Shown in pieces: positions 8,800 through 17,496 of a DNA stretch of 20,537 nucleotides. The notes under the pieces are model-generated. The model ran no database searches, had not been told where the DNA came from, and worked only from the letters and a program-made list of their open reading frames with translations. The DNA is from Trichomonas tenax (lineage: Eukaryota; Parabasalia; Trichomonadida; Trichomonadidae), in the NCBI GenBank assembly GCA_023091735.1, contig JALKBU010000932.1, positions 1-20,537 on the forward strand, in the 5' to 3' direction. Position 1 is the first letter of the stretch, and every line of letters starts with the position of its first letter. The translations under genes and the position numbers were made by a program.

Positions 8800-8870
8800 G
8801 GTCCCGCCAGGAGTCGAACCTGGATTTCGGGATTCAAAGTCCCAAGTGATAACCGCTACACTACGGGACC
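8800..8870 (-). tRNA. tRNA-Gln (anticodon UUG)
   Basis: The minus strand folds as a 71-nt cloverleaf. The acceptor stem GGTCCCG pairs with CGGGACC. A D-arm reads GTGTAGCGGTTATCAC. The anticodon stem TGGGA/TCCCG encloses the loop CTTTGAA with anticodon TTG (plus-strand positions 8835-8837), decoding CAA. The T-arm is CAGG TTCGACT CCTG. Internal promoters are present: an A box overlapping the D-arm and a B box GGTTCGACTCC. No intron is seen and CCA is not encoded. The gene is transcribed away from the inositol kinase gene, about 108 bp from that gene's ATG. Confidence 0.95.
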
Positions 8871-8978
8871 ATCACAATAATCTTAAAAATTGTGTATTGT
8901 GTACTGTTGATTAGTAAATAAAACATAAAATATTTTTCATCGTTACCTGTTTGAACTAAAAATAAGCTGTTAAAACTG

Positions 8979-9899
8979 ATGCGGACACCAATTGAAGTTT
9001 CTACAGAAATAAACATCAAAATGACTGAATTGATCGAGATGAGTCTTCACCTCGACGACAGCGTTATCGCTGGCCTTCGTGGCAAAGTGTTCGGTCATGA
9101 TGGTGCAATTATCACGTTCACGGAGGGCGTTGTCGCAAAGAAAAGCAGACCAAGAGAATTTATCTTCTATCGCAACAAAAAGTCGTGGATTAACGAGATT
9201 ATCAAGCACGATGTCTTTCCGAAGGTTATAGGTCTTGCGCACGTCGTCAATAAAGACAACAATCAGTACGTTTTCAATATGGATCCAACATTAAACGGTG
9301 AAGAAAACGGCCTCGAGCCATGGCTCATGCTCGAGGACATACAGAAGGGATACAAGAAGCCAGCTGTATTGGATATCAAGCTGGGGACAAGAACTTGGGA
9401 GATTGGCGCCAATACCGATAAAGTTGTGCGCCACAAGCAGAAATGCTCCCAGGGTACTACGGGATCCTTGTATTTCCGTGTTCGCGCGGCCATTTGGTTT
9501 TCGCAAAATCCTGATCAATGGCCAAAGGACGGAGATGCATCGCTATTGCAGAGAGATTTTGGTGCTAGCAGCACCAAGGAAGAACTCATGAGTTTTTTGA
9601 GTGACTTTTTCAATGATAGAGAATTAATTCCAAAATTTATCGAGAAAATCAAACAGATAATAGAAAGTATTGTTATACTAAGACAGGAGGCAGATGTGAG
9701 AATATATAGTTCATCTGCATTTTTTGTATATGATTTAGAAGATAAATCAAAATTTGACTGCAGGCTCCTCGACTTTGAGAAGACGTACTTCAATGTTGAA
9801 GTGTCTGCGAAAAGATATAATGAATCTATAGAGGAATGCGAAGACTCTGTAATTCCAGCATTAGAAGAGCTGATTCATTGTTTGAGTGAGCTCATTTAA
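8979..9899 (+). CDS. Inositol polyphosphate kinase (IPK/IP6K family)
   Basis: A 306-residue cytosolic kinase predicted to phosphorylate inositol polyphosphates with ATP. The family signature PxxxDxKxG is present as PAVLDIKLG at about residues 128-136, after the GLEPWLMLEDI segment. The C-terminal part has SSSAFFVYD (about 243-251), corresponding to the family's SSLL motif, and LLDFEKTYF (about 263-271), the metal-binding DF motif, with E-K where many members have A-H. Length is normal for the compact members. Whether it is an IPMK, IP3K or IP6K type cannot be settled by eye. The first ATG is at 8979; a second in-frame ATG at 9021 (residue 15) is also plausible. Codon use changes from mixed or GC-ending to strongly AT-ending after about 9590. 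The stop TAA is followed directly by TAAA, the trichomonad cleavage and polyadenylation signal. The divergent neighbour is tRNA-Gln. Confidence 0.9.
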   Translation: MRTPIEVSTEINIKMTELIEMSLHLDDSVIAGLRGKVFGHDGAIITFTEGVVAKKSRPREFIFYRNKKSWINEIIKHDVFPKVIGLAHVVNKDNNQYVFNMDPTLNGEENGLEPWLMLEDIQKGYKKPAVLDIKLGTRTWEIGANTDKVVRHKQKCSQGTTGSLYFRVRAAIWFSQNPDQWPKDGDASLLQRDFGASSTKEELMSFLSDFFNDRELIPKFIEKIKQIIESIVILRQEADVRIYSSSAFFVYDLEDKSKFDCRLLDFEKTYFNVEVSAKRYNESIEECEDSVIPALEELIHCLSELI

Positions 9900-9903
9900 T
9901 AAA
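9900..9903 (+). promoter_or_regulatory. TAAA 3'-end signal of the inositol kinase gene
   Basis: TAAA starts directly after the TAA stop. In trichomonads UAAA near the stop codon serves as the cleavage and polyadenylation signal. Confidence 0.5.
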
Positions 9904-11369
9904 TTGTTTGTAGTTACTGTATGAAACTTGCAAAATGTTTGCATGTCGATTCCACAACTTCATTTCAACGAATTCATTAACCACTACACGGCAAATACAA
10001 TTTATTCATCAAATCATTCGCAGTTTACTCTTACTGACTAGCTTTTATATGTTATATTAGAAATAAATCTTTTCTTTTGGCAAGCTTATAAAACTCAGCA
10101 CACCTCTTTTTCTCCTCAAATTATATCTAACGAATCTTGTTCTCCTAATAAATAACAATAATATATCTACACAATAAAATATCGTTTATAAAAAGCGCAA
10201 ATACATTGCAATTGATATATACGCCTTGATTTTAATATAATCATAAGGTATTTTTGGTTCCATTTGATTAATATGAAATCGAAATTAAAAATTAGGTGAA
10301 ATATAATAATGTCTTTGCCAGTTATCATAATTTTCATTTTTATTATAATCACTTTACCCACAAGTTTGAACTTACCCATTTCGAAAATCCTCGAAAATCA
10401 CTCCTGTGATACACCTGGTGGACGACACTGTATTTAAATAGGGAATGCATCCAATATTTAGGGGATGAAAAATTATATACAGATATATTGATATACTCAT
10501 ATGAAGAATGCTGTATCTATTCTAATTAATCAAATCTGAGCGTTTGAAAATTTAATTTAAATTTTATAAAGGCAGTGATACTCTTAACCTTATTTTTTGA
10601 AAATCCTTCTCGGGCTAATAAAATGCTTCTTATCATTGAATTGGATTATATTAATATTTTAACACAATGATATAGTCAACAACAAAATAGAGCAAAATAT
10701 TATTATACATTTAGTTAGGCATGGATCTCATTTTTGTTGAAAATATATTCAATTTATACAAAAAATCTAATTTTGCCCAAACTTTGAAGTGACCATGCAT
10801 TTTATATCATGTAATATATATTATGATATTTCATTTAATTATCATATATGCAAAAAAAAATGTCGGTTGCTATTTTTATAACTTTGAAATATTGGAAAGC
10901 CACTAGCACAAAGATTAAGATATTTGATTACCATGGCTTGTCTAGCATAACTTCTCGAGATACATTTTGAATTTCAAAACTGCACTCAATAAAATGGTAT
11001 TTGGTCCTAATGTTTTTTATTTTCGAGTATGTGGTTACTGTATTCGTTATCAATATCCATTTTAATATTAGATTTGAAAAGATAATGTATTCAACATAAT
11101 CAAACAGTGATTCTGCTTCAATGTATACAGTCATGGATGGACGCTTATACTGAAAGTTATTAAAGTTCCCTGAGATATATTGAAGATCGACATAAAAATT
11201 CTAATAAAGATATGTCAAAAAATTTAACGTCTTTGTCAAATTTAATCAAATATGATAAATGATAATTAAAAATCAGAATAAGTAACTGCAGCATACAGAT
11301 AGTTGAAATCAATTTGGCTTTTAAACCAAAATTAATTAAATTCGTTTGAAACTGATGAATTCAATGTAA
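9904..11369. other. Long AT-rich intergenic region, no gene seen
   Basis: About 1.5 kb of AT-rich DNA with short, unconvincing frames on both strands. A slightly GC-richer spot near 10395-10430 carries no recognisable motif. A short ATG frame at 9921 (19 codons) and the sequence after it have some coding flavour but are too short to call. Confidence 0.5.
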
Positions 11370-11528
11370 CAAAAATCAATTTCACAAAGATCGCAGGATG
11401 GCACACCATTTAAGGAGAAGTCACAAATTGGATTCTTGAGGCATTGCTGCTTTGCAATTCAGGCAAGACCGAATGGACCACCAGATATTAGAATTGATGA
11501 TTATAACTTAGACGCCGAAGCTGAATAA
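11370..11528 (+). pseudogene. C-terminal coding relic without start codon
   Basis: A 52-codon frame runs from a TAA at 11367-11369 to a TAA at 11526-11528 and contains no ATG. Its composition is protein-like and GC-richer than the surroundings, with segments such as DGTPFKEKSQIGFLRHCCFA and ending DDYNLDAEAE. No intron acceptor of the trichomonad type (ACTAACACACAG) lies upstream that could join it to another exon, so it looks like the truncated 3' end of a lost gene. Family not recognised. It points toward the minus-strand relic 14 bp further on. Confidence 0.4.
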
Positions 11529-11542
11529 AAATAAATTTATTT

Positions 11543-11890
11543 TTAGTTCACAAGGACATATTTCAAACAAATTTTATATTTAGTGAGAATGTCCATGTAA
11601 TCATTTAAATATTTATATTTAAAATCAACCCCACTCGTTCCTTCTTGTTCAATAACTCTTATCTGTGAAATTTTCAAAAATAGTGAATATTTAAGGCAGC
11701 ATGAAGTTTCAGGATCTAATAAATCAATAATGACGGTATGACTTGTTTTAAATGAAATGAGTGTTTCTAGGTCTTCTTTTGGTAATAGTATTTGATCGTG
11801 TGATACTAAGTTACAAATTAATTTCTTATCTTGATCTAGTATATTGAGAATACGCCATTTGGGGTAACTAAAAGTGACGAAAATTAGTAT
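11543..11890 (-). pseudogene. 5'-truncated coding relic, convergent with the preceding one
   Basis: On the minus strand a 115-codon frame is open from 11890 down to a TAA at 11543-11545. It has no plausible start ATG near its beginning (a stop lies at 11891-11893). The product reads like a real soluble protein, with mixed charged and hydrophobic residues, for example YPKWRILNILDQDKKL near the start and LNDYMDILTKYKI near the end. In DNA this AT-rich a stop is expected about every 13 codons, so 115 open codons are notable. Family unrecognised; probably the C-terminal part of a decayed gene. Confidence 0.45.
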
Positions 11891-11893
11891 TTA

Positions 11894-13674
11894 GTGATTT
11901 TTATTTACAAAAGTATGTTATCTATGTGTAGGAAGTATACAACTATGTGCAGCATACGTATGCGCATATATTAATGGTGTAAAACACGGGTATTACAAAA
12001 ATATGCTTAATGCAAAAAATATATTTTATGAAGGTACAGGGGATTATGAACTAGTTTGAGTTGCTTTGAATAGGACTAGATGTGTATTCGTGTTTTAGAA
12101 TGTGTATGTCATTCAATTGCATATTTTTGATATTGAATCTATATTGCATTTCACAAAATATGCGTAAATTTAAATATAACTGTGTGCGATTGTTTTTCTA
12201 TGTCTTGGCATCACTGATATAAGTGTGTTATGTTGTGATATTTGCTCTTTAAGAAGTTTTACTAGATTTCATACTCAAAGCGTTTTTCAATGATGCGTTC
12301 ACTAAACGACATATTTTATAGGTGAGTAATACATTTGAAAAACTACACATATAATATAATATGTTCACAAGAGAGTTGCACTGTGTATTATATGTGTGTA
12401 TATTGATTGTTGTGCTTCTGTAGCTAGTTTGCCATCTCAAATTCTTCCCGTACGTGAAGCGCATCAACTCTCGGAATTGCACAAAAAAGATGTCTGCGGA
12501 GACTTTCAACAATGCAAGCGATATATAATCATACTCATAGTATCATCACACTGCAATTTCATGAAACATGAGAGATATTAAGTAATTCAGATAATTTGTT
12601 TTTATTTTTGCACTCTTTAGTATATAAATGATTACACTATATCCTATGCATTTGTATTATGTATGTTTTATTGGTTGATATCTGTCGTTTGAGGAGTTAG
12701 TTTAGCTTGATGTGGTAAAAAGTGAAGCTTTTGAATATGTAAAGAAAACTATCTCCAGACTCATGCGTTGGTTATTGTGGAGAATTATTAATGTATAATA
12801 TATATTTATATGTTTTTTTGTATTTATCACACTGTGTAGTTATAACTAGTTGCTTCAGTACAAAGTTCACTCGCTCGTTGTTCTGCCGTATAAATTGTGA
12901 ATTATTTGTCGCATAAAAAAGGCCAGTGAGCGCTTGAGACTATATTATTTATATCATAGCACATATATAGTGTGTTTAATATAATGATCATGTTTTTCGG
13001 CAAATTGACCACGTCTCAAAAATTTGATAAATTATTTAAGACGAAAATATCCAATTTGCGGAATTAAGTCGTTTCATATCGTATCATATTCATACGTGTG
13101 TGCTTTCTTGTCTTTTAAGAATGTTTTTTAAAAAGTAAGTAATTTCACCTAAAATTAGATTTTTATTCTTCAATATGCATATAATGATACATGCATAAGC
13201 CCATATAATAACATATCTTAGAGCGCGGTCATGGAATGCTATAGTAGACGAGTGATAGAGCATTTTTTTTTTCTAACTTTTTCCCCTGAAGGCAGTTCAT
13301 GCTCAAAATTGTCACAGAATATATCCAGACCATATAATTCTATAACATATATTCATTTGTCGATTCTGAAAAAACATTTTCAATCGATTCAAATATCACA
13401 AACAAAATGCATGTTTTTCTGTACAGATAGATACTAATATACTTATGTAATTGTTCTGCACCGTTGCTGATGTGACTTCTTAATTCAAAAATGAGATATT
13501 AACATATCAAAATATTTTCTGACATCTGACATTTGACGCGTAATGTGATGTGATGGAAGCAAATATGTCGGATTTGAAAATAAGCTATAAAATTGCAAAT
13601 ATGGGATATCCTGTGTATGAAATACTATTTATTCAACACAAATCAACTTTAGAGCACATTATTAAAATATTATT
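11894..13674. other. AT-rich intergenic region with scattered inverted repeats
   Basis: No intact gene. GCATACGTATGC at 11952-11963 is a 12-bp palindrome. GAGAGTTG (about 12371-12378) and CAACTCTC (about 12464-12471) face each other across a slightly GC-richer segment, where a short plus frame (12396-12581) has mild coding flavour. At 12867-12876 and 12928-12937 an 8-of-10-bp stem occurs, and GCAAATTG (13000-13007) pairs with CAATTTGC (13052-13059) around an inner CGTCT/AGACG stem. CTCGTTGTTCT at 12874-12884 is identical to part of hairpin 2 in copy A (714-724). This could be a badly eroded relative of the hairpin arrays. Confidence 0.35.
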
Positions 13675-14560
13675 TCGATATTCGAGTGTAAGCTGTTTCT
13701 ATTGCCACATACACTGTAGAAAGGCCATTGCAATCACGATTAAATGGCTTTTCCTCTGTGTATTTGGCAATGGAAGCAACTTTAAAAAATTCTTATAATT
13801 CATAAGATTCGAGATTCTCTCGTTTTTCTGTGCCAGTGCAGTATTGAGACTGAGTATTTCATTTCTATGTCCCAATGCTGCACTAGCACAGAAAACGAGA
13901 GAATCTCGAAATTCGAACAAATGTTGTGTTTCATGCAATAATCACAGTGACAATGTTACACTGTAGTTACGCTAGTGCATTGTCACTGTGATTATTCCAT
14001 GAAACACAACTTTTTTCAGAGCATTAAATTATCTGATTGGAATGTTGTTTTTACAGGTGTAAGTGATATGCTAATGGTTTTGTGGAATATTGTGCCACAG
14101 AACCATTGGAATCTCACTTACATCTGGAGTGAATTTCAAAATGTCGTCAATATCTTTGTTATCTAGTCATCTTCACAGTGTGGAAGTCAAAAATCATGTT
14201 GTTTTATGACTTCAGCAACGAGAGGATGACTATATAACAAAGAATTGCAAATGAAGAATAATAATTATATGTTTATAAGGCTAATTGCAGTAAAATCATA
14301 ATAAACATCGTATTGAAGTCATTGTTATGTTAAAATATAGAGAATTTAATATTTTTGACAGATTGACATGTAAAATAATTTTGTGACACATATCAAGTTT
14401 AAAGTTAGAAAAATATTTTTATTGTAGATTCATATTCTAATCATGTGGTAAATGCTAATAAACTTATAAAAAGATTACATTATGCGAGATAAATATAATT
14501 AAAATAAAATGTGGATATTATTTTATAAGCGTAACACTCTTGTCCTCAATGGAAAGAACG
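13675..14560 (+). repeat. Dispersed repeat copy B (hairpin array plus AT-rich tail)
   Basis: This is the second copy of the repeat at 575-1470, in the same orientation and about 13.1 kb away. The hairpin part (548 bp against 544 bp in copy A) aligns almost without length change. The AT-rich tail after 14243 aligns more loosely up to about 14500-14560. Boundaries are estimated by eye. Confidence 0.6.
13695..14242 (+). ncRNA. Five-hairpin array, copy B (candidate structured RNA)
   Basis: Hairpins in the same order as copy A. HP1 is 13695-13777 (12 foot pairs including G-U, then a paired upper stem). HP2 is 13808-13910 (25 base pairs with one bulged T, 13808-13833 with 13886-13910). HP3 is 13923-14010 (32 of 33 positions paired, 13923-13955 with 13978-14010). 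HP4 is 14043-14146 (weak G-U-rich foot; 13 of 15 pairs 14052-14066 with 14114-14128; and a 13-pair apical stem 14073-14085 with 14095-14107). HP5 is 14154-14242 (17 of 18 pairs, 14154-14171 with 14225-14242, enclosing GAAGTCA/TGACTTC). Relative to copy A many substitutions are matched on the opposite arm. Some stems are better here (HP2, HP3, HP5) and the HP4 foot is weaker. No Pol III A/B boxes or trichomonad initiator placement could be recognised, so the transcription unit and strand are unknown. Confidence 0.58.
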
Positions 14561-14718
14561 TATTAAAAATCAAAGTGGAATTGCTTAAAATAGATAAAGC
14601 TTGATTTTCTCATAAATTGACAGATATTGAATATGTTGTTCCTTATTTTTCATACAACAACCTAAAAATCATCAACGATTATATTAAGCTTGAAAATTGT
14701 TGCTATTTGCCGATATAA

Positions 14719-15033
14719 TTGACTTCTAAACTTAAATTTTGGCAAACAATCGAAAAATCGATGAATAAAATCAATACTCGATGTATTTTGCATCAAAATA
14801 ATAAAAAACTTGAAGAATAGGATTGGATGGAAATGGTTATGCAGTGTAACTTCAACAATCGGTGGACTTTTGATGATTACAATTAAAACTCAAAAATTAT
14901 TAGATATTTAGCATTTACATGCCATAAGGAGTCCAAAAACATCTAAAAAGTAGAATTTTACAATGTCACTGAATTGAAAAGGTTTGTTCAGAAATATTCT
15001 ATCGTTCATCGTCAAATTTTTTGTAAATGTTAA
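14719..15033 (+). pseudogene. Possible decayed reading frame with three internal stops
   Basis: One frame keeps protein-like content for 105 codons, interrupted by TAG (14818-14820), TAA (14884-14886) and TAA (14944-14946), and ends at TAA 15031-15033. Segments such as KFWQTIEKSMNKINTRC and FNNRWTFDDYN look like former coding sequence. About eight stops would be expected by chance in DNA this AT-rich, so the evidence is only moderate. It runs just into the next gene's start in a different frame. Family not recognised. Confidence 0.3.
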
Positions 15034-16274
15034 GCTTATTTATATCTCGAGTTTGGAGCATCAATGAAGTGATTCTCAATGAAAAAGAGACAAAGTGGAT
15101 GACCTTTGATGCAAAGAACACACAAGTTATCATAAAATCTGATCAAAATCTTGATTGGGAATTATTTATCGAAATGAGTGATAAATTGATCGCTGTAGCA
15201 GACAAAATAAAGACGAAAGAACTCTCTGGCTTTCAAACAGGCAATAATAAAGTTTTAGTTAGTTTTCATTCAGATAAAAAGTTAACTACAAGCTTTAATT
15301 GCGAAATTTCAACGAAATCTGATGGAGCTGATGATGAATTCCATGGTTTCAGATTAATAGAAAAGGAAAGTTCCAATTTAATAAAAGTGAAGACAAGCGA
15401 AACTTCTGAAATTCCGAAAAACAGTATATTTTCGATTATTTCAAACGGATTTAATCTCAAACCTGTTTTGCATGCTGTTGAAAACGAAAAAGAAGAAGAT
15501 AATGATGACACTGGTGATGCAAACGCTCTCATTGATCAGGATGGCAAGGATAGTGATGATGAGAGAGACGATAAGAATCAGGACGCTGATGAAGATGATG
15601 ATAAACTAAAACCAAAGAAACTAACGAAGAAACATGAAGAAAAAGATGAGGATGAATCTGAAGATGAAAATGATAATACTGAGGATCAAGAGAATGTTGA
15701 CAACAAGAAGAAAGGAAATCAAGATTCAAAATTTCCAACGAAACCATCAAGAAAGGAAAGTAAAAAGGCTCCGGAACATAACAAAACAGCAAAGAAGGAT
15801 AAAAAGTCTAAATCTGTTCCGAATGAAGACGATGACGAAGAAATTAACTCCGGACCAACAAGAGACGATGATGACAGTGATGCAAATGACTTAAAGAATG
15901 ATCCTGATGACAATAACGATGATGATAATCATGAAGATAATAATAATTTTCCCAAGAATCAAATGCACGACACAAGCAAAGACCACGTTGACCATGACAA
16001 AGATAACAAGAAGCATGATGACAAAGTTGAACAAAATAAAGATAAAGATGCTGGAAGATTTGATGAAGACGATGAAATCATTAGCATGAAGAACCAAAAG
16101 AAACAGAGTGGGTCGGGCTTTGGCACAATTATAGTATTAATTTTAATCGGAGCAGCTGTTAGCTTCTTTGTCTATAAGAAATTCTTCTCATCAACGAGTG
16201 GTAAGCGCCATGAAAACCATCACTTGAGATCTGATAATGAAGAACTTGGTGATGTGAAATTCGCACCAATTTAA
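15027..16274 (+). CDS. Acidic single-pass membrane protein, function unknown
   Basis: A 415-residue protein of unrecognised family. The N-terminus (MLSLFISRVWS) is a weak, short candidate signal peptide. Residues about 20-150 are mixed-composition sequence rich in alternating hydrophobic residues, compatible with a beta-sandwich, which is inference. Residues about 150-355 are a low-complexity region rich in D, E, K and N (for example EDEDESEDENDNTEDQ-like runs), expected to be disordered and possibly cation-binding. A single membrane segment (TIIVLILIGAAVSFFVY) lies at about 366-382, followed by a tail of about 30 residues that ends GDVKFAPI. This suggests type I topology with the acidic region outside the cytoplasm, in the secretory pathway or at the surface. 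A TAA lies immediately upstream of the ATG, so the start cannot be extended. TCATCGTC at 15006-15013 is a near match to the initiator. Length variation is likely in the repeat-like acidic part. Confidence 0.85.
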   Translation: MLSLFISRVWSINEVILNEKETKWMTFDAKNTQVIIKSDQNLDWELFIEMSDKLIAVADKIKTKELSGFQTGNNKVLVSFHSDKKLTTSFNCEISTKSDGADDEFHGFRLIEKESSNLIKVKTSETSEIPKNSIFSIISNGFNLKPVLHAVENEKEEDNDDTGDANALIDQDGKDSDDERDDKNQDADEDDDKLKPKKLTKKHEEKDEDESEDENDNTEDQENVDNKKKGNQDSKFPTKPSRKESKKAPEHNKTAKKDKKSKSVPNEDDDEEINSGPTRDDDDSDANDLKNDPDDNNDDDNHEDNNNFPKNQMHDTSKDHVDHDKDNKKHDDKVEQNKDKDAGRFDEDDEIISMKNQKKQSGSGFGTIIVLILIGAAVSFFVYKKFFSSTSGKRHENHHLRSDNEELGDVKFAPI

Positions 16275-16493
16275 GCGTTGTTGGCACTTATTGTATTGGC
16301 TTATGTTTATTCTAAAACAAAATTTAACAGAAAGCGGAAAAATATAATTTGAAAAAAAAAATTAATTAACAAATATCAATGAATTCTGTCTCATTGGCAA
16401 CATCACTCTGTCTATGTAAATGTATTTAACATGATATCTTTGATTTTTTCTTCATTGTCGAGATTTGTTTTTTCAATGATAAAAATGATTTAG
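16275..16493. other. Short intergenic region downstream of the membrane protein gene
   Basis: AT-rich sequence with A-runs near 16350; probably the 3' end of the preceding gene. Nothing else seen. Confidence 0.4.
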
Positions 16494-16652
16494 ATGTTAT
16501 GGAAGATGATTTGCAAATGTGTTTTATGTGATGAGGACAAGCCGTGGTTGAGCTCCCGTAATAATATTTGTTATCATGATTTTTTTTTCATTGGATTAGA
16601 ATGTACTATATATCCTAAAAATATTCTTAATGCAAAATGTTTCAAGTTATAG
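16494..16652 (+). CDS. Small cysteine-containing ORF (52 residues), uncertain
   Basis: An ATG-to-TAG frame of 52 codons begins MLWKMICKCVLCDEDKPWL. The arrangement CxCxxC, with later cysteines and a histidine (CYH, then GLEC), could be a metal-binding knuckle, but the second half is AT-rich and unconvincing. No good initiator is placed before the ATG. It could be a genuine small protein, a relic of a larger gene, or chance. It lies between two intact genes on the same strand. Confidence 0.25.
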   Translation: MLWKMICKCVLCDEDKPWLSSRNNICYHDFFFIGLECTIYPKNILNAKCFKL

Positions 16653-16747
16653 AAATTGTATTCATTCACTTATTTAAGATTTCATATTATCACATCTGAC
16701 AGCACTACACTATGCTCTTCACAAACAAAGTGAAGCCACCTTCGAAA

Positions 16748-16753
16748 TCACTT
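16748..16753 (+). promoter_or_regulatory. Initiator element TCACTT
   Basis: TCACTT fits the trichomonad initiator TCA+1YTW exactly. The presumed +1 A at 16750 is 8 nt before the ATG at 16758, the usual short 5' UTR of these protists. It supports the 173-residue frame as a real gene. Confidence 0.7.
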
Positions 16754-16757
16754 CACG

Positions 16758-17279
16758 ATGGTGAGTGAGTATATCAAACTTGATATCCACGCATGCGTTT
16801 TCGTTTACGGCGGTATGAAGTTCATTTTGTTCCACATCAACAATTTAGGATCGATCTCCGAGTTTGAAGAAGCGATAACTCTTTGCCAAGGAAAGATCAT
16901 CGAGATGTTCGAGTCAATGATTCCTCTCCGACTTTTCCCTCCATCAGAAAAATCCTCTCACGAAAGTTCTTCTCAAACAATAATCGTCTTCTGCGCATTA
17001 AACGGCACATACATCATCAAGCAGACACCTGATCAAGAATACGGCGTCTTTGAGAAAGTTGAGACATTCTTCTGCGGCAGCGAAGATTCGATCATTTTGT
17101 CGAAGACAGGTTCATATGTATTGAACGTCTTCGGTAACATGGACAACACGCGAATGCACAGAGTTCGATATCTCAACTTCATCAAAGACTTCCTGAGCTA
17201 TTCAGAGAAGATGTGCTCGCAAGAATCAGTTATGATGAACAATGAAACTTGCGGGCCTATTCATCAACCAACTCAATGA
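16758..17279 (+). CDS. Conserved-looking protein of unknown function (173 residues)
   Basis: The frame has balanced, C-rich codon use unlike the AT-rich surroundings, and a consensus initiator 8 nt upstream, so it is very probably expressed. No signal peptide or membrane segment is visible. The pattern of short beta-like stretches followed by helices (HACVFVYGGMKFILFHI, then a helix near 32-52; TIIVFCALNGTYIIK near 74-88; SYVLNVFGN near 118-126; and a closing helix RVRYLNFIKDFLSYSEKM) is compatible with a longin or roadblock-like fold found in trafficking complexes. That is only an impression from secondary structure. Cysteines are scattered without a zinc-binding spacing. The last 20 residues are polar and probably disordered. 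Neighbours give no functional clue. Confidence 0.8.
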   Translation: MVSEYIKLDIHACVFVYGGMKFILFHINNLGSISEFEEAITLCQGKIIEMFESMIPLRLFPPSEKSSHESSSQTIIVFCALNGTYIIKQTPDQEYGVFEKVETFFCGSEDSIILSKTGSYVLNVFGNMDNTRMHRVRYLNFIKDFLSYSEKMCSQESVMMNNETCGPIHQPTQ

Positions 17280-17496
17280 CTTTGGAACTATGCTCTCTGT
17301 CATCAGACAGATATCAATGACCAAATAATCTGATATTTATAATATTTCTTAGTTATCTGTCATTTATTGTGTACACGAATTTTACACATATAATGTAATA
17401 TTTTCATCATTATTAGCACACTTGAAAGCATACTTTTCTCGCTAAAGTTGATAAATTTCAACAAAAAACAATTAATAACTCAATACAGGAAGTTAA
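17280..17496. other. Short intergenic region
   Basis: AT-rich DNA between the 173-residue gene and the relic frame. No feature beyond a probable 3' untranslated region. Confidence 0.4.

Noticed and set aside
15266..16097. Frames overlapping the acidic membrane protein on either strand
   Set aside because: They are low-complexity shadows of the GAT/GAA/AAA-rich coding repeat.
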